Shown: one piece after another, positions 23,801 to 29,795 of the stretch
How positions within the stretch are numbered: the first letter of the stretch is position 1
Layout: every line of letters starts with the position of its first letter
Virus record (IMG/VR): IMGVR_UViG_3300042558_000068
Span: 1-32,988 of that record
Length of the DNA: 32,988 bases
Reading direction: 5' to 3' (one strand)
From: a virus
The notes under the pieces: generated by a model
Seen by the model: the letters and a program-made list of their open reading frames with translations, nothing else
Database searches by the model: none
Told to the model about the DNA's origin: nothing
Program-made: the position numbers and the translations under genes

Positions 23801-24007
23801 AATGAGGCAATGCGCATAACTTCGGGGGGGAATGTTGAAATAGCAACAGGCTCAATAAAGACAGGAGAACCAGACACGGGTTGGGGTAGAGCAGCAATCA
23901 AGATAGGGGCAAGACAATCAGGAGAGGCTTTTAGTTCAGGTGGTTATTTACCTGTAAACGTAGACGGAACAGTTTATTATATTAATTTATATTCATCAAC
24001 ACCTTAA
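20807..24007 (+). CDS. Tail fibre / receptor-binding protein
   Basis: A 1066-residue, Gly/Thr/Ser-rich fibre. The N-terminus (INELATELAPLSTDLTIIGD, FGGSVSFYTNLAGFPAVGNI) is an attachment region of a kind seen in Bacteroidetes phage fibres. The shaft has many TG-rich beta repeats, including NNTTGVIAS and NNTTGVLSL near residues 408 and 446. The distal third has repeated GNLGIGTTSPDSRLHV and GNVGIGTTSPATRLHV motifs, usual in trimeric fibres. Base use changes near 22,900: ACG-GGT codons are frequent before it and rarer after, suggesting exchange of the distal part. It probably binds the host surface. No peptidase domain of the self-cleaving type is visible. Confidence 0.8.
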   Translation: MIGKKINELATELAPLSTDLTIIGDPTTGVSKKITLEQISSLFGGSVSFYTNLAGFPAVGNIDIIYCAKDTNKLYLWSGSAYVEVFPSQALLDTYQLRSEKGNANGYASLDSLGKVPISQLPSSLMEYKGTWNASTNTPTLANGTGDTGDVYICNVAGTVNFGAGAIAFAVGDYVIYSGSIWQRSSGAVGTVTSVAATITGDSLTISGSPVTTSGTLAFAFNGTTAQYIRGNGTLETFPSLTGFVPYTGATANVDLGSYDLTTDIINLNQLKAVGSGGLNIYSNSGTHIALMGGGGGAGVTFYGGIVGTTGAFTSSGSTDTFGITHSSGSGIALNITKGGNGEGLYINKTSGSGNAATIIGTLNATTLVKSGGTSSQFLKADGSVDSNTYYLASNPNAYIPLTALSAGAGISYNNTTGVIASTITQYTDANARAAISETVTGLDYNNTTGVLSLTSGYVIPTTTNETNWNAAYNDKINSAAVTGTTTKTLTLTQQDGGTITASWTDDNTDAVTSVFGRTGAVVAASGDYTTAQVTESGNLYFTNARTIASTLTGYTSGAGTITSSDSILSAIQKLNGNIGALTTGVSSVNGLTGAVTLTTSNIAEGTNLYYTEARVNANTNVAANTAARHNAVTIGTANGLSLSTQVLSLALASGSTTGALSSTDWTTFNNKQNALTNPVTGTGTTNYLPKFTGTSTIGNSTVFDNGSFVGIGRTTNASAGWNLAVQNGLTVTQGTTETQLFGYFGDAGVGTFSNHNFKIRVNNTDRAVFDTSGNLGLGVTPSAWGSTVRALQFENGGSIASNQSTQVSFNNNVYSVPGTNDYYISSAFATRYIQFQGQHIWSTAPSGTAGNAISFTQAMTLNALGNLGIGTTSPDSRLHVGPSNGAQLRIDFVSSGDNYYDGVTHYFRNGNGAANIMTLLNGGNVGIGTTSPATRLHVRGASTGTLTSVVYFEDNSTNQNGLAVRAGTGRVDLLATWGGTGINTDLTLTPTNSSGAQNEAMRITSGGNVEIATGSIKTGEPDTGWGRAAIKIGARQSGEAFSSGGYLPVNVDGTVYYINLYSSTP

Positions 24008-24009
24008 AA

Positions 24010-24402
24010 ATGGCATTAGAAACAAAATGGCTTATTAGCCAAATGGACACCGCACCAAGCGAAGATGGTTTAACCGATGTAGTAAAAACAGTACATTGGA
24101 GATACGAAGGCAAAGACGGAGAATACACCGCAGAAGTTTACGGAGCAATGGCTTGTGCTACTCCTTCGGAAACCGACTTTACTGCTTACGAAGATTTAAC
24201 TTACGAGCAAGTATGCGAGTGGTTAGTTGCAGGTAACAACGTAGAAGCTATGGACTTAAACTTAGCTACACAAATTGAGAACCTTAAGAACCCACCAATC
24301 GTAAATTTACCTTTGCCGTTTAGCAATCCACAATTATCTTTACAAATAAAAAACAACGAAAATGAAGAACAAACAACTGCTCCAATTAGTGAGCAACCTT
24401 AA
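24010..24402 (+). CDS. Fibre-associated small protein (DUF7936-like)
   Basis: The 130-residue protein starts ETKWLISQMDTAPSEDGLTD and contains VHWRYEGKDGEYTAEVYGAM plus YEDLTYEQVCEWLVAG. This is the pattern of a short phage domain (W-x-I-x..D..G...V..vHWr..g.DGeytas.yG) that is widespread directly after fibre genes. It is assumed to be structural or a fibre accessory. The C-terminal 30 residues (polar, Asn/Gln/Glu-rich) overlap the next gene and are probably disordered. Confidence 0.65.
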   Translation: MALETKWLISQMDTAPSEDGLTDVVKTVHWRYEGKDGEYTAEVYGAMACATPSETDFTAYEDLTYEQVCEWLVAGNNVEAMDLNLATQIENLKNPPIVNLPLPFSNPQLSLQIKNNENEEQTTAPISEQP

Positions 24403-24748
24403 TTCCGTAATCGGCAACTCTGAAACTAAAACACAAAAAAAGTTAGTGCAGATTTACAACAAAGTAAAGCCACATCACGAAGCGTATAACACAGAAGTGG
24501 AAAGCCTTAGATTAGATGCAGCACAAACGGATAGTAATGACTGCTTATTGCTTACGGACAAAGGGGAGTACAAATTCTCAAAGGAAGGCATCAAGAAGCT
24601 AACTAAAGATATTGATGCGCTAAATGATAAAGAATTTGATTTTCAAATAATTAACGTAGTCAATCCTAATGGCTTAGAGAATTTTACATTCTTAGAAGAT
24701 TGGACTACTGGCATAGAATTTAACAAACAAGAAGAAGAAGAACTATAA
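24362..24748 (+). CDS. Hypothetical 128-residue protein
   Basis: A soluble helical protein. Its first helices (LLQLVSNLNSVIGNSETKTQ, VQIYNKVKPHHEAYNTEVES) are followed by LLLTDKGEYKFSKEGIKKLT and an acidic end (NKQEEEEL). Small proteins with this layout follow fibre genes in Bacteroidetes phages, but no function is known to me. It overlaps both the upstream gene (41 bases) and, by one base (TAATG), the holin-like gene. Confidence 0.55.
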   Translation: MKNKQLLQLVSNLNSVIGNSETKTQKKLVQIYNKVKPHHEAYNTEVESLRLDAAQTDSNDCLLLTDKGEYKFSKEGIKKLTKDIDALNDKEFDFQIINVVNPNGLENFTFLEDWTTGIEFNKQEEEEL

Positions 24749-24918
24749 TGGCAAATAACCACCAAGCAGACCAATCAACAATCGTATCTTTAGTTAGTGC
24801 TACAATTAGCATTACAAGTATTCAACCACTATTCACATTGATTGCAAGTTTGGTGGCTATTGTTTCTGGCGGTATGGCTATCCGCTATTACTACAAAATG
24901 ACTAAAAAGCTTAAATGA
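24748..24918 (+). CDS. Small holin-like membrane protein
   Basis: A 56-residue protein with an amphipathic N-terminal part (ANNHQADQSTIVSLVSATIS), one strong transmembrane helix (IQPLFTLIASLVAIVSGGMA) and a basic C-terminus (RYYYKMTKKLK). The size, the charged end and the position at the head of the lysis genes suggest a class III-type holin or antiholin. It starts at TAATG and its stop overlaps the spanin start (ATGA), so translation is coupled on both sides. Confidence 0.5.
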   Translation: MANNHQADQSTIVSLVSATISITSIQPLFTLIASLVAIVSGGMAIRYYYKMTKKLK

Positions 24919-25346
24919 GATTAATACTTTTAGCCTTACTACTTACTTCGTGTGCCTCAGTTAAGAAGGCATCGGAACGTTTAGATAGCACAGTAGTTAA
25001 AACTTTTGACTCGGTGCGTGTAGTCGTTTTAGATAGCGTAACTAAAATAGTAGAAAAAGAGGAGTTTTTTACCAAGACAATAACTTACTACGATACTTTG
25101 TGGGTTACTAAGGATAGTATGATAACAATTCCTAAGTACACGGAGACCTACACAAGAGGCACAAAAGAGAAACAAACGGATAGTAAGCAGACCAAGACGG
25201 ACTCAATGGCTCTTAATCGCACAGAAAGTACTCAAATTTCGAAGATAACTAAAACTAAGGATAAGTCCTTTAGCGAATTTTATAAGGCTCTAATTGCGCT
25301 TATATTGATAATTACGCTAATCTTATTCTTTTGGAAACGTAAATAA
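24915..25346 (+). CDS. Candidate unimolecular spanin (lipoprotein with C-terminal TM)
   Basis: A 143-residue protein with a lipoprotein signal at the N-terminus (LILLALLLTSCAS; lipobox LTSC, Cys13) and a transmembrane helix at the very C-terminus (ALIALILIITLILFFWKRK). In between is a periplasmic Thr/Lys/Asp-rich, strand-prone region (TITYYDTLWVTKDSMITIPK). This is the exact topology of u-spanins such as T1 gp11, which tie the outer membrane to the inner membrane and fuse them at the last step of lysis. It stands between a holin-like gene and the lysozyme. The alternative is half of a two-component spanin. Confidence 0.65.
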   Translation: MRLILLALLLTSCASVKKASERLDSTVVKTFDSVRVVVLDSVTKIVEKEEFFTKTITYYDTLWVTKDSMITIPKYTETYTRGTKEKQTDSKQTKTDSMALNRTESTQISKITKTKDKSFSEFYKALIALILIITLILFFWKRK

Positions 25347-25347
25347 T

Positions 25348-25620
25348 ATGGCAAAAGCAGCAAAAAGCGTTAACGTATCAGCTAACCCGTTACCGATTTC
25401 ATTCAAAGAGTTTAGCAAAAACCCTGTGGTGGGTATGTTATTTTTATGTATTTGCGGTATTAGTTACTTGTATATCGACAATGCAAAGCGTAACGAAAAG
25501 CAAGACGAAAAAATAGGCAGCTTGTATGAAATGGTGCGTAAGAGTGATAGCAGTAACGCAGCGAGTACGGCTCGTCTGGAAATGGCAGTAGACCTAAAGG
25601 CTCTAAAAAAGTTTAAGTAA
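25348..25620 (+). CDS. Single-TM protein, i-spanin- or holin-like
   Basis: A 90-residue protein with a 27-residue polar N-terminus, one transmembrane helix (VVGMLFLCICGISYLYI, residues about 28-44) and a charged, coiled-coil-prone C-terminal half (KRNEKQDEKIGSLYEMVRKS). An N-in, C-periplasm topology with a coiled coil is the form of an inner-membrane spanin. It is followed directly by a lipoprotein with a coiled coil, overlapping by one base, which makes an i-spanin/o-spanin pair plausible. A holin is the alternative. Confidence 0.45.
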   Translation: MAKAAKSVNVSANPLPISFKEFSKNPVVGMLFLCICGISYLYIDNAKRNEKQDEKIGSLYEMVRKSDSSNAASTARLEMAVDLKALKKFK

Positions 25621-25910
25621 TGCGCTATTTATTATTAATAGCTTTAATAGGTTGCGGAACTAAGACCGATAACCAGATTAAAGAGTTGCAAGACAAAGTA
25701 AAACAAAGCCAAGTGCAAAGTGAAGCGGTGCAGGGTGTGGCTTCTCAGGATAACAAGAAGGTAATAACTAAGACAGTAAAAACGATAGTTACCTTAAAGC
25801 AAGAAGTAAAAGAATTAAAAACAGAACTAAATGAAGTTAAGGCTAAATTGGACTCTGCTAATTCTGTCGATACTAATAGCACCAAGTTTCAGCTTCGCCC
25901 AATACGTTAA
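25620..25910 (+). CDS. Small coiled-coil lipoprotein, o-spanin-like
   Basis: A 96-residue protein with a short lipoprotein signal (MRYLLLIALIGCGTK; lipobox LIGC, Cys12). It is followed almost wholly by coiled coil (NQIKELQDKVKQSQVQSEAV; VTLKQEVKELKTELNEVKAK). It would be anchored in the outer membrane with its coiled coil in the periplasm, like an o-spanin but longer than Rz1. Its 3' end overlaps the next secreted protein gene by 80 bases, reminiscent of the overlaps seen in Rz/Rz1 pairs. Confidence 0.5.
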   Translation: MRYLLLIALIGCGTKTDNQIKELQDKVKQSQVQSEAVQGVASQDNKKVITKTVKTIVTLKQEVKELKTELNEVKAKLDSANSVDTNSTKFQLRPIR

Positions 25911-26271
25911 GAAGATAGGTGGCGAAGACAAGATTGTTATTAGCCGTACAGAAGGCGAGAAGATTAACAACTCATTTGATAGCCTAACTAATTTAGTAAG
26001 CTACCAAAACACACGAATAGATAGCTTAATTAAAGCTAACATCAAGACAAGGGATAGCCTTCGCATTGACCTACTTACCCTTAAAGATACCCTTACAATA
26101 CGCAATAAAATATCAAACGATACGTTAAACGACTATCGTAATAGGTATTATAAAAATATAGCAATCTACGAGCAGTACGAAAAAGATATGAACTTTGAAT
26201 TAAAACTTCATAGGCTTAACTCAGTTCTGTTTGCTATGCTAACTTTATTTCTATACTCACAAATAAAATAA
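25831..26271 (+). CDS. Exported coiled-coil protein with C-terminal TM, spanin-like
   Basis: The 146-residue protein has an N-terminal signal peptide (LNWTLLILSILIAPSFSFA, cleavage likely before QYVKK). A periplasmic coiled-coil region follows (NNSFDSLTNLVSYQNTRIDS; TRDSLRIDLLTLKDTLTIRN), and a C-terminal hydrophobic segment (LNSVLFAMLTLFLYSQIK). The first 27 residues are encoded within the end of the upstream lipoprotein gene. The signal peptide is well formed there, so this frame is real. It probably spans the periplasm as a partner in outer-membrane disruption. Confidence 0.5.
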   Translation: MKLRLNWTLLILSILIAPSFSFAQYVKKIGGEDKIVISRTEGEKINNSFDSLTNLVSYQNTRIDSLIKANIKTRDSLRIDLLTLKDTLTIRNKISNDTLNDYRNRYYKNIAIYEQYEKDMNFELKLHRLNSVLFAMLTLFLYSQIK

Positions 26272-26272
26272 G

Positions 26273-26719
26273 ATGCAATTAAACGACAAAGGTAAAGACC
26301 TAATTAAATTATTCGAAGGCTGCAAATTAGTAGCTTACAAATGCAGTGCTGCAAAAGATACTATCGGCTACGGGAATACTTTTTATGAAGATGGTAAACC
26401 TGTAAAGCCTGGAGATAAGATTAGCCAAGAACGTGCCAATGAGTTATTTGAAATCATAGCTAAAGAGTTTGCTGACAAAGTTGCTCCATTAGTTAAGAGT
26501 TCGGTTACACCTAATCAATTTGCAGCACTTACAAGCTTTGCCTATAACGCAGGTATCGGAAACTTAAGAAACTCTACTTTATTAAAGAAGGTAAACGCTA
26601 ACCCTAACGACACTTCTATTGCTTTAGAATTTGCTAAGTGGAACAAGGCAGGTGGGAAAGTATTAGCAGGACTTACAAGACGTAGAGAAGCAGAAACTAA
26701 ATTATATTTCACACCTTAA
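26273..26719 (+). CDS. Endolysin, GH24 lysozyme
   Basis: The 148-residue muramidase carries the GH24 catalytic region FEGCKLVAYKCSAAKDTIGY: Glu15, Cys24 in place of Asp, and Thr30, the E-C-T triad found in many phage lysozymes. TPNQFAALTSFAYNAGIGNL and EFAKWNKAGGKVLAGLTRRR are the second conserved block. It cleaves the glycan chains of peptidoglycan. There is no signal peptide or SAR helix, so release to the periplasm needs a large-hole holin, with candidates at 24748 and 26729. Confidence 0.9.
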   Translation: MQLNDKGKDLIKLFEGCKLVAYKCSAAKDTIGYGNTFYEDGKPVKPGDKISQERANELFEIIAKEFADKVAPLVKSSVTPNQFAALTSFAYNAGIGNLRNSTLLKKVNANPNDTSIALEFAKWNKAGGKVLAGLTRRREAETKLYFTP

Positions 26720-26728
26720 ATTAATATT

Positions 26729-26947
26729 ATGAAATGGTTAGCCAACTTATTAGCAGACGAAAGAGGTAGCGTGTCTACAAAGCGAGTTATTGCTTTACTA
26801 TCGGCTTTATTTATCTGTGTTACCTTATTAGCTAATAGCTTTACGCATCAAGAAATTGCCCCTTCGGATAAACTTGTAGATGCCGTAATGGTTATTTGCA
26901 TAGCTGCGATGGGTACTACTACAATAGATAAATTCAGCCAAAAATAA
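26729..26947 (+). CDS. Two-TM holin-like protein
   Basis: A 72-residue protein with KWLANLLADERGSVSTKRVI at the N-terminus and two hydrophobic segments, IALLSALFICVTLLAN and LVDAVMVICIAAMGTTTI, joined by a polar loop. The ending is TTIDKFSQK. The GSxSxKRxI start is typical of a small membrane protein family of Bacteroidetes phages found beside endolysins. A class II holin is the most likely role; the position directly after the lysozyme supports it. Confidence 0.6.
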   Translation: MKWLANLLADERGSVSTKRVIALLSALFICVTLLANSFTHQEIAPSDKLVDAVMVICIAAMGTTTIDKFSQK

Positions 26948-26950
26948 ACA

Positions 26951-27685
26951 ATGCTAAAATCAAAACGCAAACGACTATTCTTTGACATCGAAACCTCTCC
27001 TAACGTTGGCTTTTTCTGGAGCGCAGGTTACAAGCTTAATGTAACTGCGGATAGCATAATTAAAGAACGTGCTATCATTTGCATTTGCTATAAGTGGGAA
27101 GACGAAAAAGAAGTTTACTACTTACAATGGGATAGCAAACAGAACGACAAAAAGATGCTACAAAGTTTTATCGAAGTAGCAAACACGGCATCGGAATTAG
27201 TAGGGCATAATGGCGACAAGTTCGACTTAGCGTGGATAAGAACCAGGTGCTTGTTTCATAAGATTGAAATGTTCCCTTCTTACGTTACAATAGACACGTT
27301 AAAAGTAGCAAGGCAAAAGTTTAGATTTAATAGCAACAAACTTAATTACATAGCTGACTATTTAGGCATTGGGCAGAAGATTAAAACCGAATATAGTTTA
27401 TGGAAAGACATTGTTCTGCATAAGGACAAAGTGGCGATGGCTAAAATGATTAAGTACTGCCAAAAAGATGTTGTTTTATTAGAGCAGGTATTTAACGCAC
27501 TTAAAAACCACATCGAACCTAAAACACATTACGGAGTTATATTCGGACAAGATAGAGGCTCTTGCCCTGAATGTGGAAGCGATGACTTGATTATTTCACT
27601 TCGTAGAACAACCGCAACGGGTGTAAAGAAAATACAATACAAGTGTAAAACTTGTTTTAAGATACATAGCAAAACAGACAAATAA
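26951..27685 (+). CDS. DEDDy-type 3'-5' exonuclease with a C-terminal zinc ribbon
   Basis: A 244-residue protein of the RNase H-like exonuclease fold. The motifs are LFFDIETSP (Asp12, Glu14), VGHNGDKFDLAWIRTR (motif II Asp), and YCQKDVVLLEQV (motif III, Tyr-x3-Asp, the DEDDy form). The last 40 residues add a zinc ribbon, CPECGSDD and then YKCKTC. It probably trims DNA or RNA ends in replication or recombination, or degrades host nucleic acid. It is a stand-alone exonuclease, since no DNA polymerase gene is present in the genome. Confidence 0.8.
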   Translation: MLKSKRKRLFFDIETSPNVGFFWSAGYKLNVTADSIIKERAIICICYKWEDEKEVYYLQWDSKQNDKKMLQSFIEVANTASELVGHNGDKFDLAWIRTRCLFHKIEMFPSYVTIDTLKVARQKFRFNSNKLNYIADYLGIGQKIKTEYSLWKDIVLHKDKVAMAKMIKYCQKDVVLLEQVFNALKNHIEPKTHYGVIFGQDRGSCPECGSDDLIISLRRTTATGVKKIQYKCKTCFKIHSKTDK

Positions 27686-27889
27686 ATGGATAGTAAAATA
27701 CTTAGCTTAGTAATTGAAGATATGCGTAGCCGTGAGCAAGTAGGTAAAAAGAAGTACAACTGCACAATGGACAGGGAAGATTTATCGACAGGCGAATGGA
27801 TAACACATTTGAAGCAGGAATTACAAGATGCAATTTTATACCTTACTAAACTTGAACAGATACACAATGCGCCTCAAAAAGATATTTAG
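27686..27889 (+). CDS. Small MazG-like protein
   Basis: A 67-residue helical protein with VGKKKYNCTMDREDLSTGEW and ITHLKQELQDAILYLTKLEQ. The K-Y-x3-[LM]-D-R-x-D-L-S...W...E..DA..YL pattern matches a phage MazG-like nucleotide pyrophosphohydrolase group. The protein is only about half the usual length: the E-x3-D metal motif (residues about 45-50) is visible, but a second acidic motif is not, so activity is uncertain. It overlaps the start of the GNAT gene by 23 bases. Confidence 0.5.
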   Translation: MDSKILSLVIEDMRSREQVGKKKYNCTMDREDLSTGEWITHLKQELQDAILYLTKLEQIHNAPQKDI

Positions 27890-28295
27890 CTTCGGCAAGG
27901 TATTAGACAAAGAAACTTACGAGCAGTTAAAAGAATTAGATTACACAAACCCAAACTTTAAAGGTTGCGGTGACGAGTTCCAGTACAATCGTGAGTGGTG
28001 GGTTATGTTAGACGAAGGCGAGATAGTTGCTTATTGCGGTTCTATTTATAGCAAGGGCATTTGTATTTTTAACAGAGCGTGGGTTAAGAAATCACATCGA
28101 GGGCAAGGAATACAAAAGCGAATGATAAAAACAAGGTTAAAGGCTGCTTCTACTTTTTGCCATATAGCTATTACATACACAACCTTAGACAACTTTCCGA
28201 GCGCAAATAACCTTATAGCTTGTGGGTTTAGACTCTACCTTCCTGAGTATTCTTACGGGGGTTCTGACAAACTTTACTTCCAGAAGTTGCTTTAA
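27867..28295 (+). CDS. GNAT-family acetyltransferase
   Basis: I take the ATG at 27867 (142 residues, MRLKKIFSFGKVLDKETYEQ); an earlier in-frame TTG lies deep inside the upstream gene. The GNAT acetyl-CoA loop is clear in NRAWVKKSHRGQGIQKRMIK (R/Q-x-x-G-x-G/Q type). It is followed by ITYTTLDNFPSANNLIACGF, where the N-N-L-x-x-x-G-F pattern is the usual motif B. Phage members of this subfamily have unknown substrates: proteins, nucleotides and DNA bases are all possible. A terminator starts at its stop codon. Confidence 0.7.
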   Translation: MRLKKIFSFGKVLDKETYEQLKELDYTNPNFKGCGDEFQYNREWWVMLDEGEIVAYCGSIYSKGICIFNRAWVKKSHRGQGIQKRMIKTRLKAASTFCHIAITYTTLDNFPSANNLIACGFRLYLPEYSYGGSDKLYFQKLL

Positions 28296-28318
28296 AAGGT
28301 AGTAATTCTACTACTTTT
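28295..28318 (+). terminator. Hairpin terminator after the GNAT gene
   Basis: AAAGGTAGTA (28295-28304) pairs with TACTACTTTT (28309-28318) over the loop ATTC (ten pairs, one G-U). The 3' arm ends in four T. The A-T base makes it able to end transcription from either side. Confidence 0.6.
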
Positions 28319-28373
28319 AGTAAAGATTTACCTTTACTTTATTACATTTTTAGTCAAGTTTTACCCTTACTTT
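28315..28373. repeat. Two 26-bp imperfect direct repeats, 33 bp apart
   Basis: 28315-28340 and 28348-28373 match at 23 of 26 positions. Both begin TTTTAGT and contain TTTACC or TTTACCC followed by TTACTTT. They lie in the intergenic region before the replication operon, suited to iterons or tandem regulator sites. Confidence 0.5.
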
Positions 28374-28403
28374 GTACGTATATCCGTACAATCGTACGTA
28401 CAA
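28372..28403. promoter_or_regulatory. Cluster of TTGTACG / CGTACAA half-sites
   Basis: TTGTACGTA (28372-28380) is the inverted partner of TACGTACAA (28395-28403), and a third half-site, CGTACAA (28385-28391), lies between. TTGTACG with the middle CGTACAA also forms a dyad with a 6-base centre. Three copies in 32 bases upstream of a promoter point to an operator. Confidence 0.55.
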
Positions 28404-28404
28404 A

Positions 28405-28419
28405 TGCAACAATGTTGCA
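28405..28419. promoter_or_regulatory. 15-bp palindrome TGCAACAATGTTGCA, copy 2
   Basis: Identical to 6546-6560. It lies 53 bases before the -7 element of the promoter at 28447-28480; copy 1 lies 77 bases before the -7 element at 6638. Confidence 0.6.
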
Positions 28420-28446
28420 AAAATAATTTTAAAATATTTTAATACT

Positions 28447-28480
28447 TTTGCACTTTGTATTGTGTATTGTTGTATATTTG
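28447..28480 (+). promoter_or_regulatory. Bacteroidetes-type promoter of the replication operon
   Basis: TATATTTG (28473-28480) matches the -7 consensus exactly. TTTG elements lie at 28447-28450 (22-base spacer) and 28454-28457 (15-base spacer), on either side of the ideal distance. Transcripts would start about 10 bases before the ATG at 28498. Confidence 0.65.
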
Positions 28481-28497
28481 TGTAAACAAAACACAAA

Positions 28498-28704
28498 ATG
28501 ACACATTTAACCACCTACCAAATGTTCCAATATCAGCGATACGGGAACATATTAATTGACGGGGATAGGAGTACTACAAACCCTTATGACCCTGCCTTAT
28601 TGCCTAAAAACTACGATTACGAAGATGACGATTATACGTTTACTCGTTGGGTAGAACACAATGCAGAACTTGAACTTTTAAAAAACGAATTATATGAAGA
28701 TTGA
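28498..28704 (+). CDS. Hypothetical 68-residue acidic protein
   Basis: The first gene of the replication operon encodes a small acidic protein: THLTTYQMFQYQRYGNILID, then DPALLPKNYDYEDDDYTFTR. The strongly acidic, Tyr-rich middle is unusual and could mimic DNA or bind a basic protein, but this is speculation. The family is not recognised. It overlaps the next gene by 11 bases. Confidence 0.55.
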   Translation: MTHLTTYQMFQYQRYGNILIDGDRSTTNPYDPALLPKNYDYEDDDYTFTRWVEHNAELELLKNELYED

Positions 28705-28891
28705 ATTTGTAAAAGAAACTAAGCCAGACGGCACAATTTTCTACTACACTTTAGTAGATAACAAATACGATAGCGCAAGTATGTACTTGGAATACTCACA
28801 AGCTTACGAGTACTTTGTAAGCCTAAAGAAAAGACAAGAACCTATTATCGAAATTTTAGAACACTATAACATAGATATACAAAACAAATAA
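28694..28891 (+). CDS. Hypothetical 65-residue protein
   Basis: A small alpha/beta protein starting IEFVKETKPDGTIFYYTLVD (beta hairpin), followed by helices (YLEYSQAYEYFVSLKKRQEP). Short proteins of this type, with a hairpin 'T.PdG.ifY.t..dg.yv', occur in early operons of Bacteroidetes phages; the role is unknown. It is separated from the ERF gene by two bases. Confidence 0.5.
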   Translation: MKIEFVKETKPDGTIFYYTLVDNKYDSASMYLEYSQAYEYFVSLKKRQEPIIEILEHYNIDIQNK

Positions 28892-28893
28892 CA

Positions 28894-29427
28894 ATGAGCC
28901 TAATTAAAATTCAACAGGAACTAAAAGCACCTAAAAACCAATTCAATGCTTTTGCTAAATACAAGTACAGAAGTGCAGAAGATATTATCGAAGCTGCAAA
29001 ACCTATCTGCCATAAGTACGGCTACGCTTTAATGTTAAGCGACGAGGTAATAGAAGTAGGCGGTAGAGTTTATGTAAAGGCTACCGCTTGTCTAAGTAAC
29101 GGAGAAGATAACATAACTTGCACAGGTCTTGCTCGTGAAGAAGAAAACAAAAAGGGAATGGACGCTTCACAGATTACAGGGGCTGCAAGTTCCTACGCTC
29201 GTAAATATGCGCTTAACGGACTGTTCGCAATAGATGACACTAAAGATGCAGATGCTACTAATGAGCATAAAGACGAAGTAAGCGAAGGTCAAAAAGCGTT
29301 TTTAATTGAGCAGTTAGACAAGACAAAGTTTACCGATGACCAAAAAGTTAAGGCTGCTTTGAAAATCAATGCCATCAAGACCTTAGACGAATTTAACAAG
29401 ATTAAAGAAACAATAAAGAAAAGCTAA
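28894..29427 (+). CDS. erf: ERF-family single-strand annealing protein
   Basis: A 177-residue recombinase. The ERF core is clear: LKAPKNQFNAFAKYKYRSAE, ICHKYGYALMLSDEVIEV, and DASQITGAASSYARKYALNG with LFAIDD. These match the conserved 'yKYrs.edi', 'g..i.y....y.l....G.....D' blocks of ERF proteins. The C-terminal 50 residues are a charged helical tail that often binds SSB in this family. It anneals single strands in phage recombination and may help to circularise or concatenate the permuted genome. The next gene starts at its stop (TAATG). Confidence 0.85.
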   Translation: MSLIKIQQELKAPKNQFNAFAKYKYRSAEDIIEAAKPICHKYGYALMLSDEVIEVGGRVYVKATACLSNGEDNITCTGLAREEENKKGMDASQITGAASSYARKYALNGLFAIDDTKDADATNEHKDEVSEGQKAFLIEQLDKTKFTDDQKVKAALKINAIKTLDEFNKIKETIKKS

Positions 29428-29666
29428 TGAGGGAACTATTACCATTTGAAAGGCAAATGCTTCTGGCTGAGGTTTACCACTACGCTTGGTATAACGAAGA
29501 AGCATACGATGACTTATTAGCATTCATCAAAAAGTATGAAAACAAATTAGACAAACCCGTTTTTTTTAACCCAATCAATAACAATGACACAACAACAACA
29601 AATCTTGAAACATTTGCTTTCGGGCAAAACATTGACACCAATCCAGGCTCTAACGAAGTACAATAG
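29427..29666 (+). CDS. Hypothetical 79-residue protein
   Basis: It starts at the ERF stop (TAATG). The first 45 residues are helical (LLPFERQMLLAEVYHYAWYN, DDLLAFIKKYENKL); the rest is polar and low in structure (NNNDTTTTNLETF). The last 83 bases are shared with the HTH gene at 29584 in another frame, so the C-terminal tail may be constrained by that overlap. The family is not recognised. Confidence 0.5.
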   Translation: MRELLPFERQMLLAEVYHYAWYNEEAYDDLLAFIKKYENKLDKPVFFNPINNNDTTTTNLETFAFGQNIDTNPGSNEVQ

Positions 29667-29793
29667 TCTTCGACTTGCAGCCGTAGTGTTTGAATTAAAA
29701 CGCAAAGGCTACAAAGTACAAACGGAATTAATTAACGTAGGTACGAAAAAACAAAGTAAATTAGTAGCTCAATATTCAATTAAAAACAAATAA
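29584..29793 (+). CDS. Helix-turn-helix protein
   Basis: A 69-residue winged-helix-type protein of a small phage HTH family: QQQILKHLLSGKTLTPIQAL, KYNSLRLAAVVFELKRKGYK, VQTELINVG. The 'iL.yL..Gk.lTp.eAl..y...RL...i..Lr.kGy.i.te' pattern is characteristic. It is the best candidate in this genome for a binder of one of the operators at 6546-6606 or 28315-28419. Its first 83 bases overlap the upstream gene. Confidence 0.7.
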   Translation: MTQQQQILKHLLSGKTLTPIQALTKYNSLRLAAVVFELKRKGYKVQTELINVGTKKQSKLVAQYSIKNK

Positions 29794-29795
29794 AA

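Noticed and set aside
27529-27867. 112-codon open frame on the minus strand opposite the exonuclease and MazG-like genes
   Set aside because: It lies opposite the intact zinc ribbon and MazG-like motifs, so it is a shadow.
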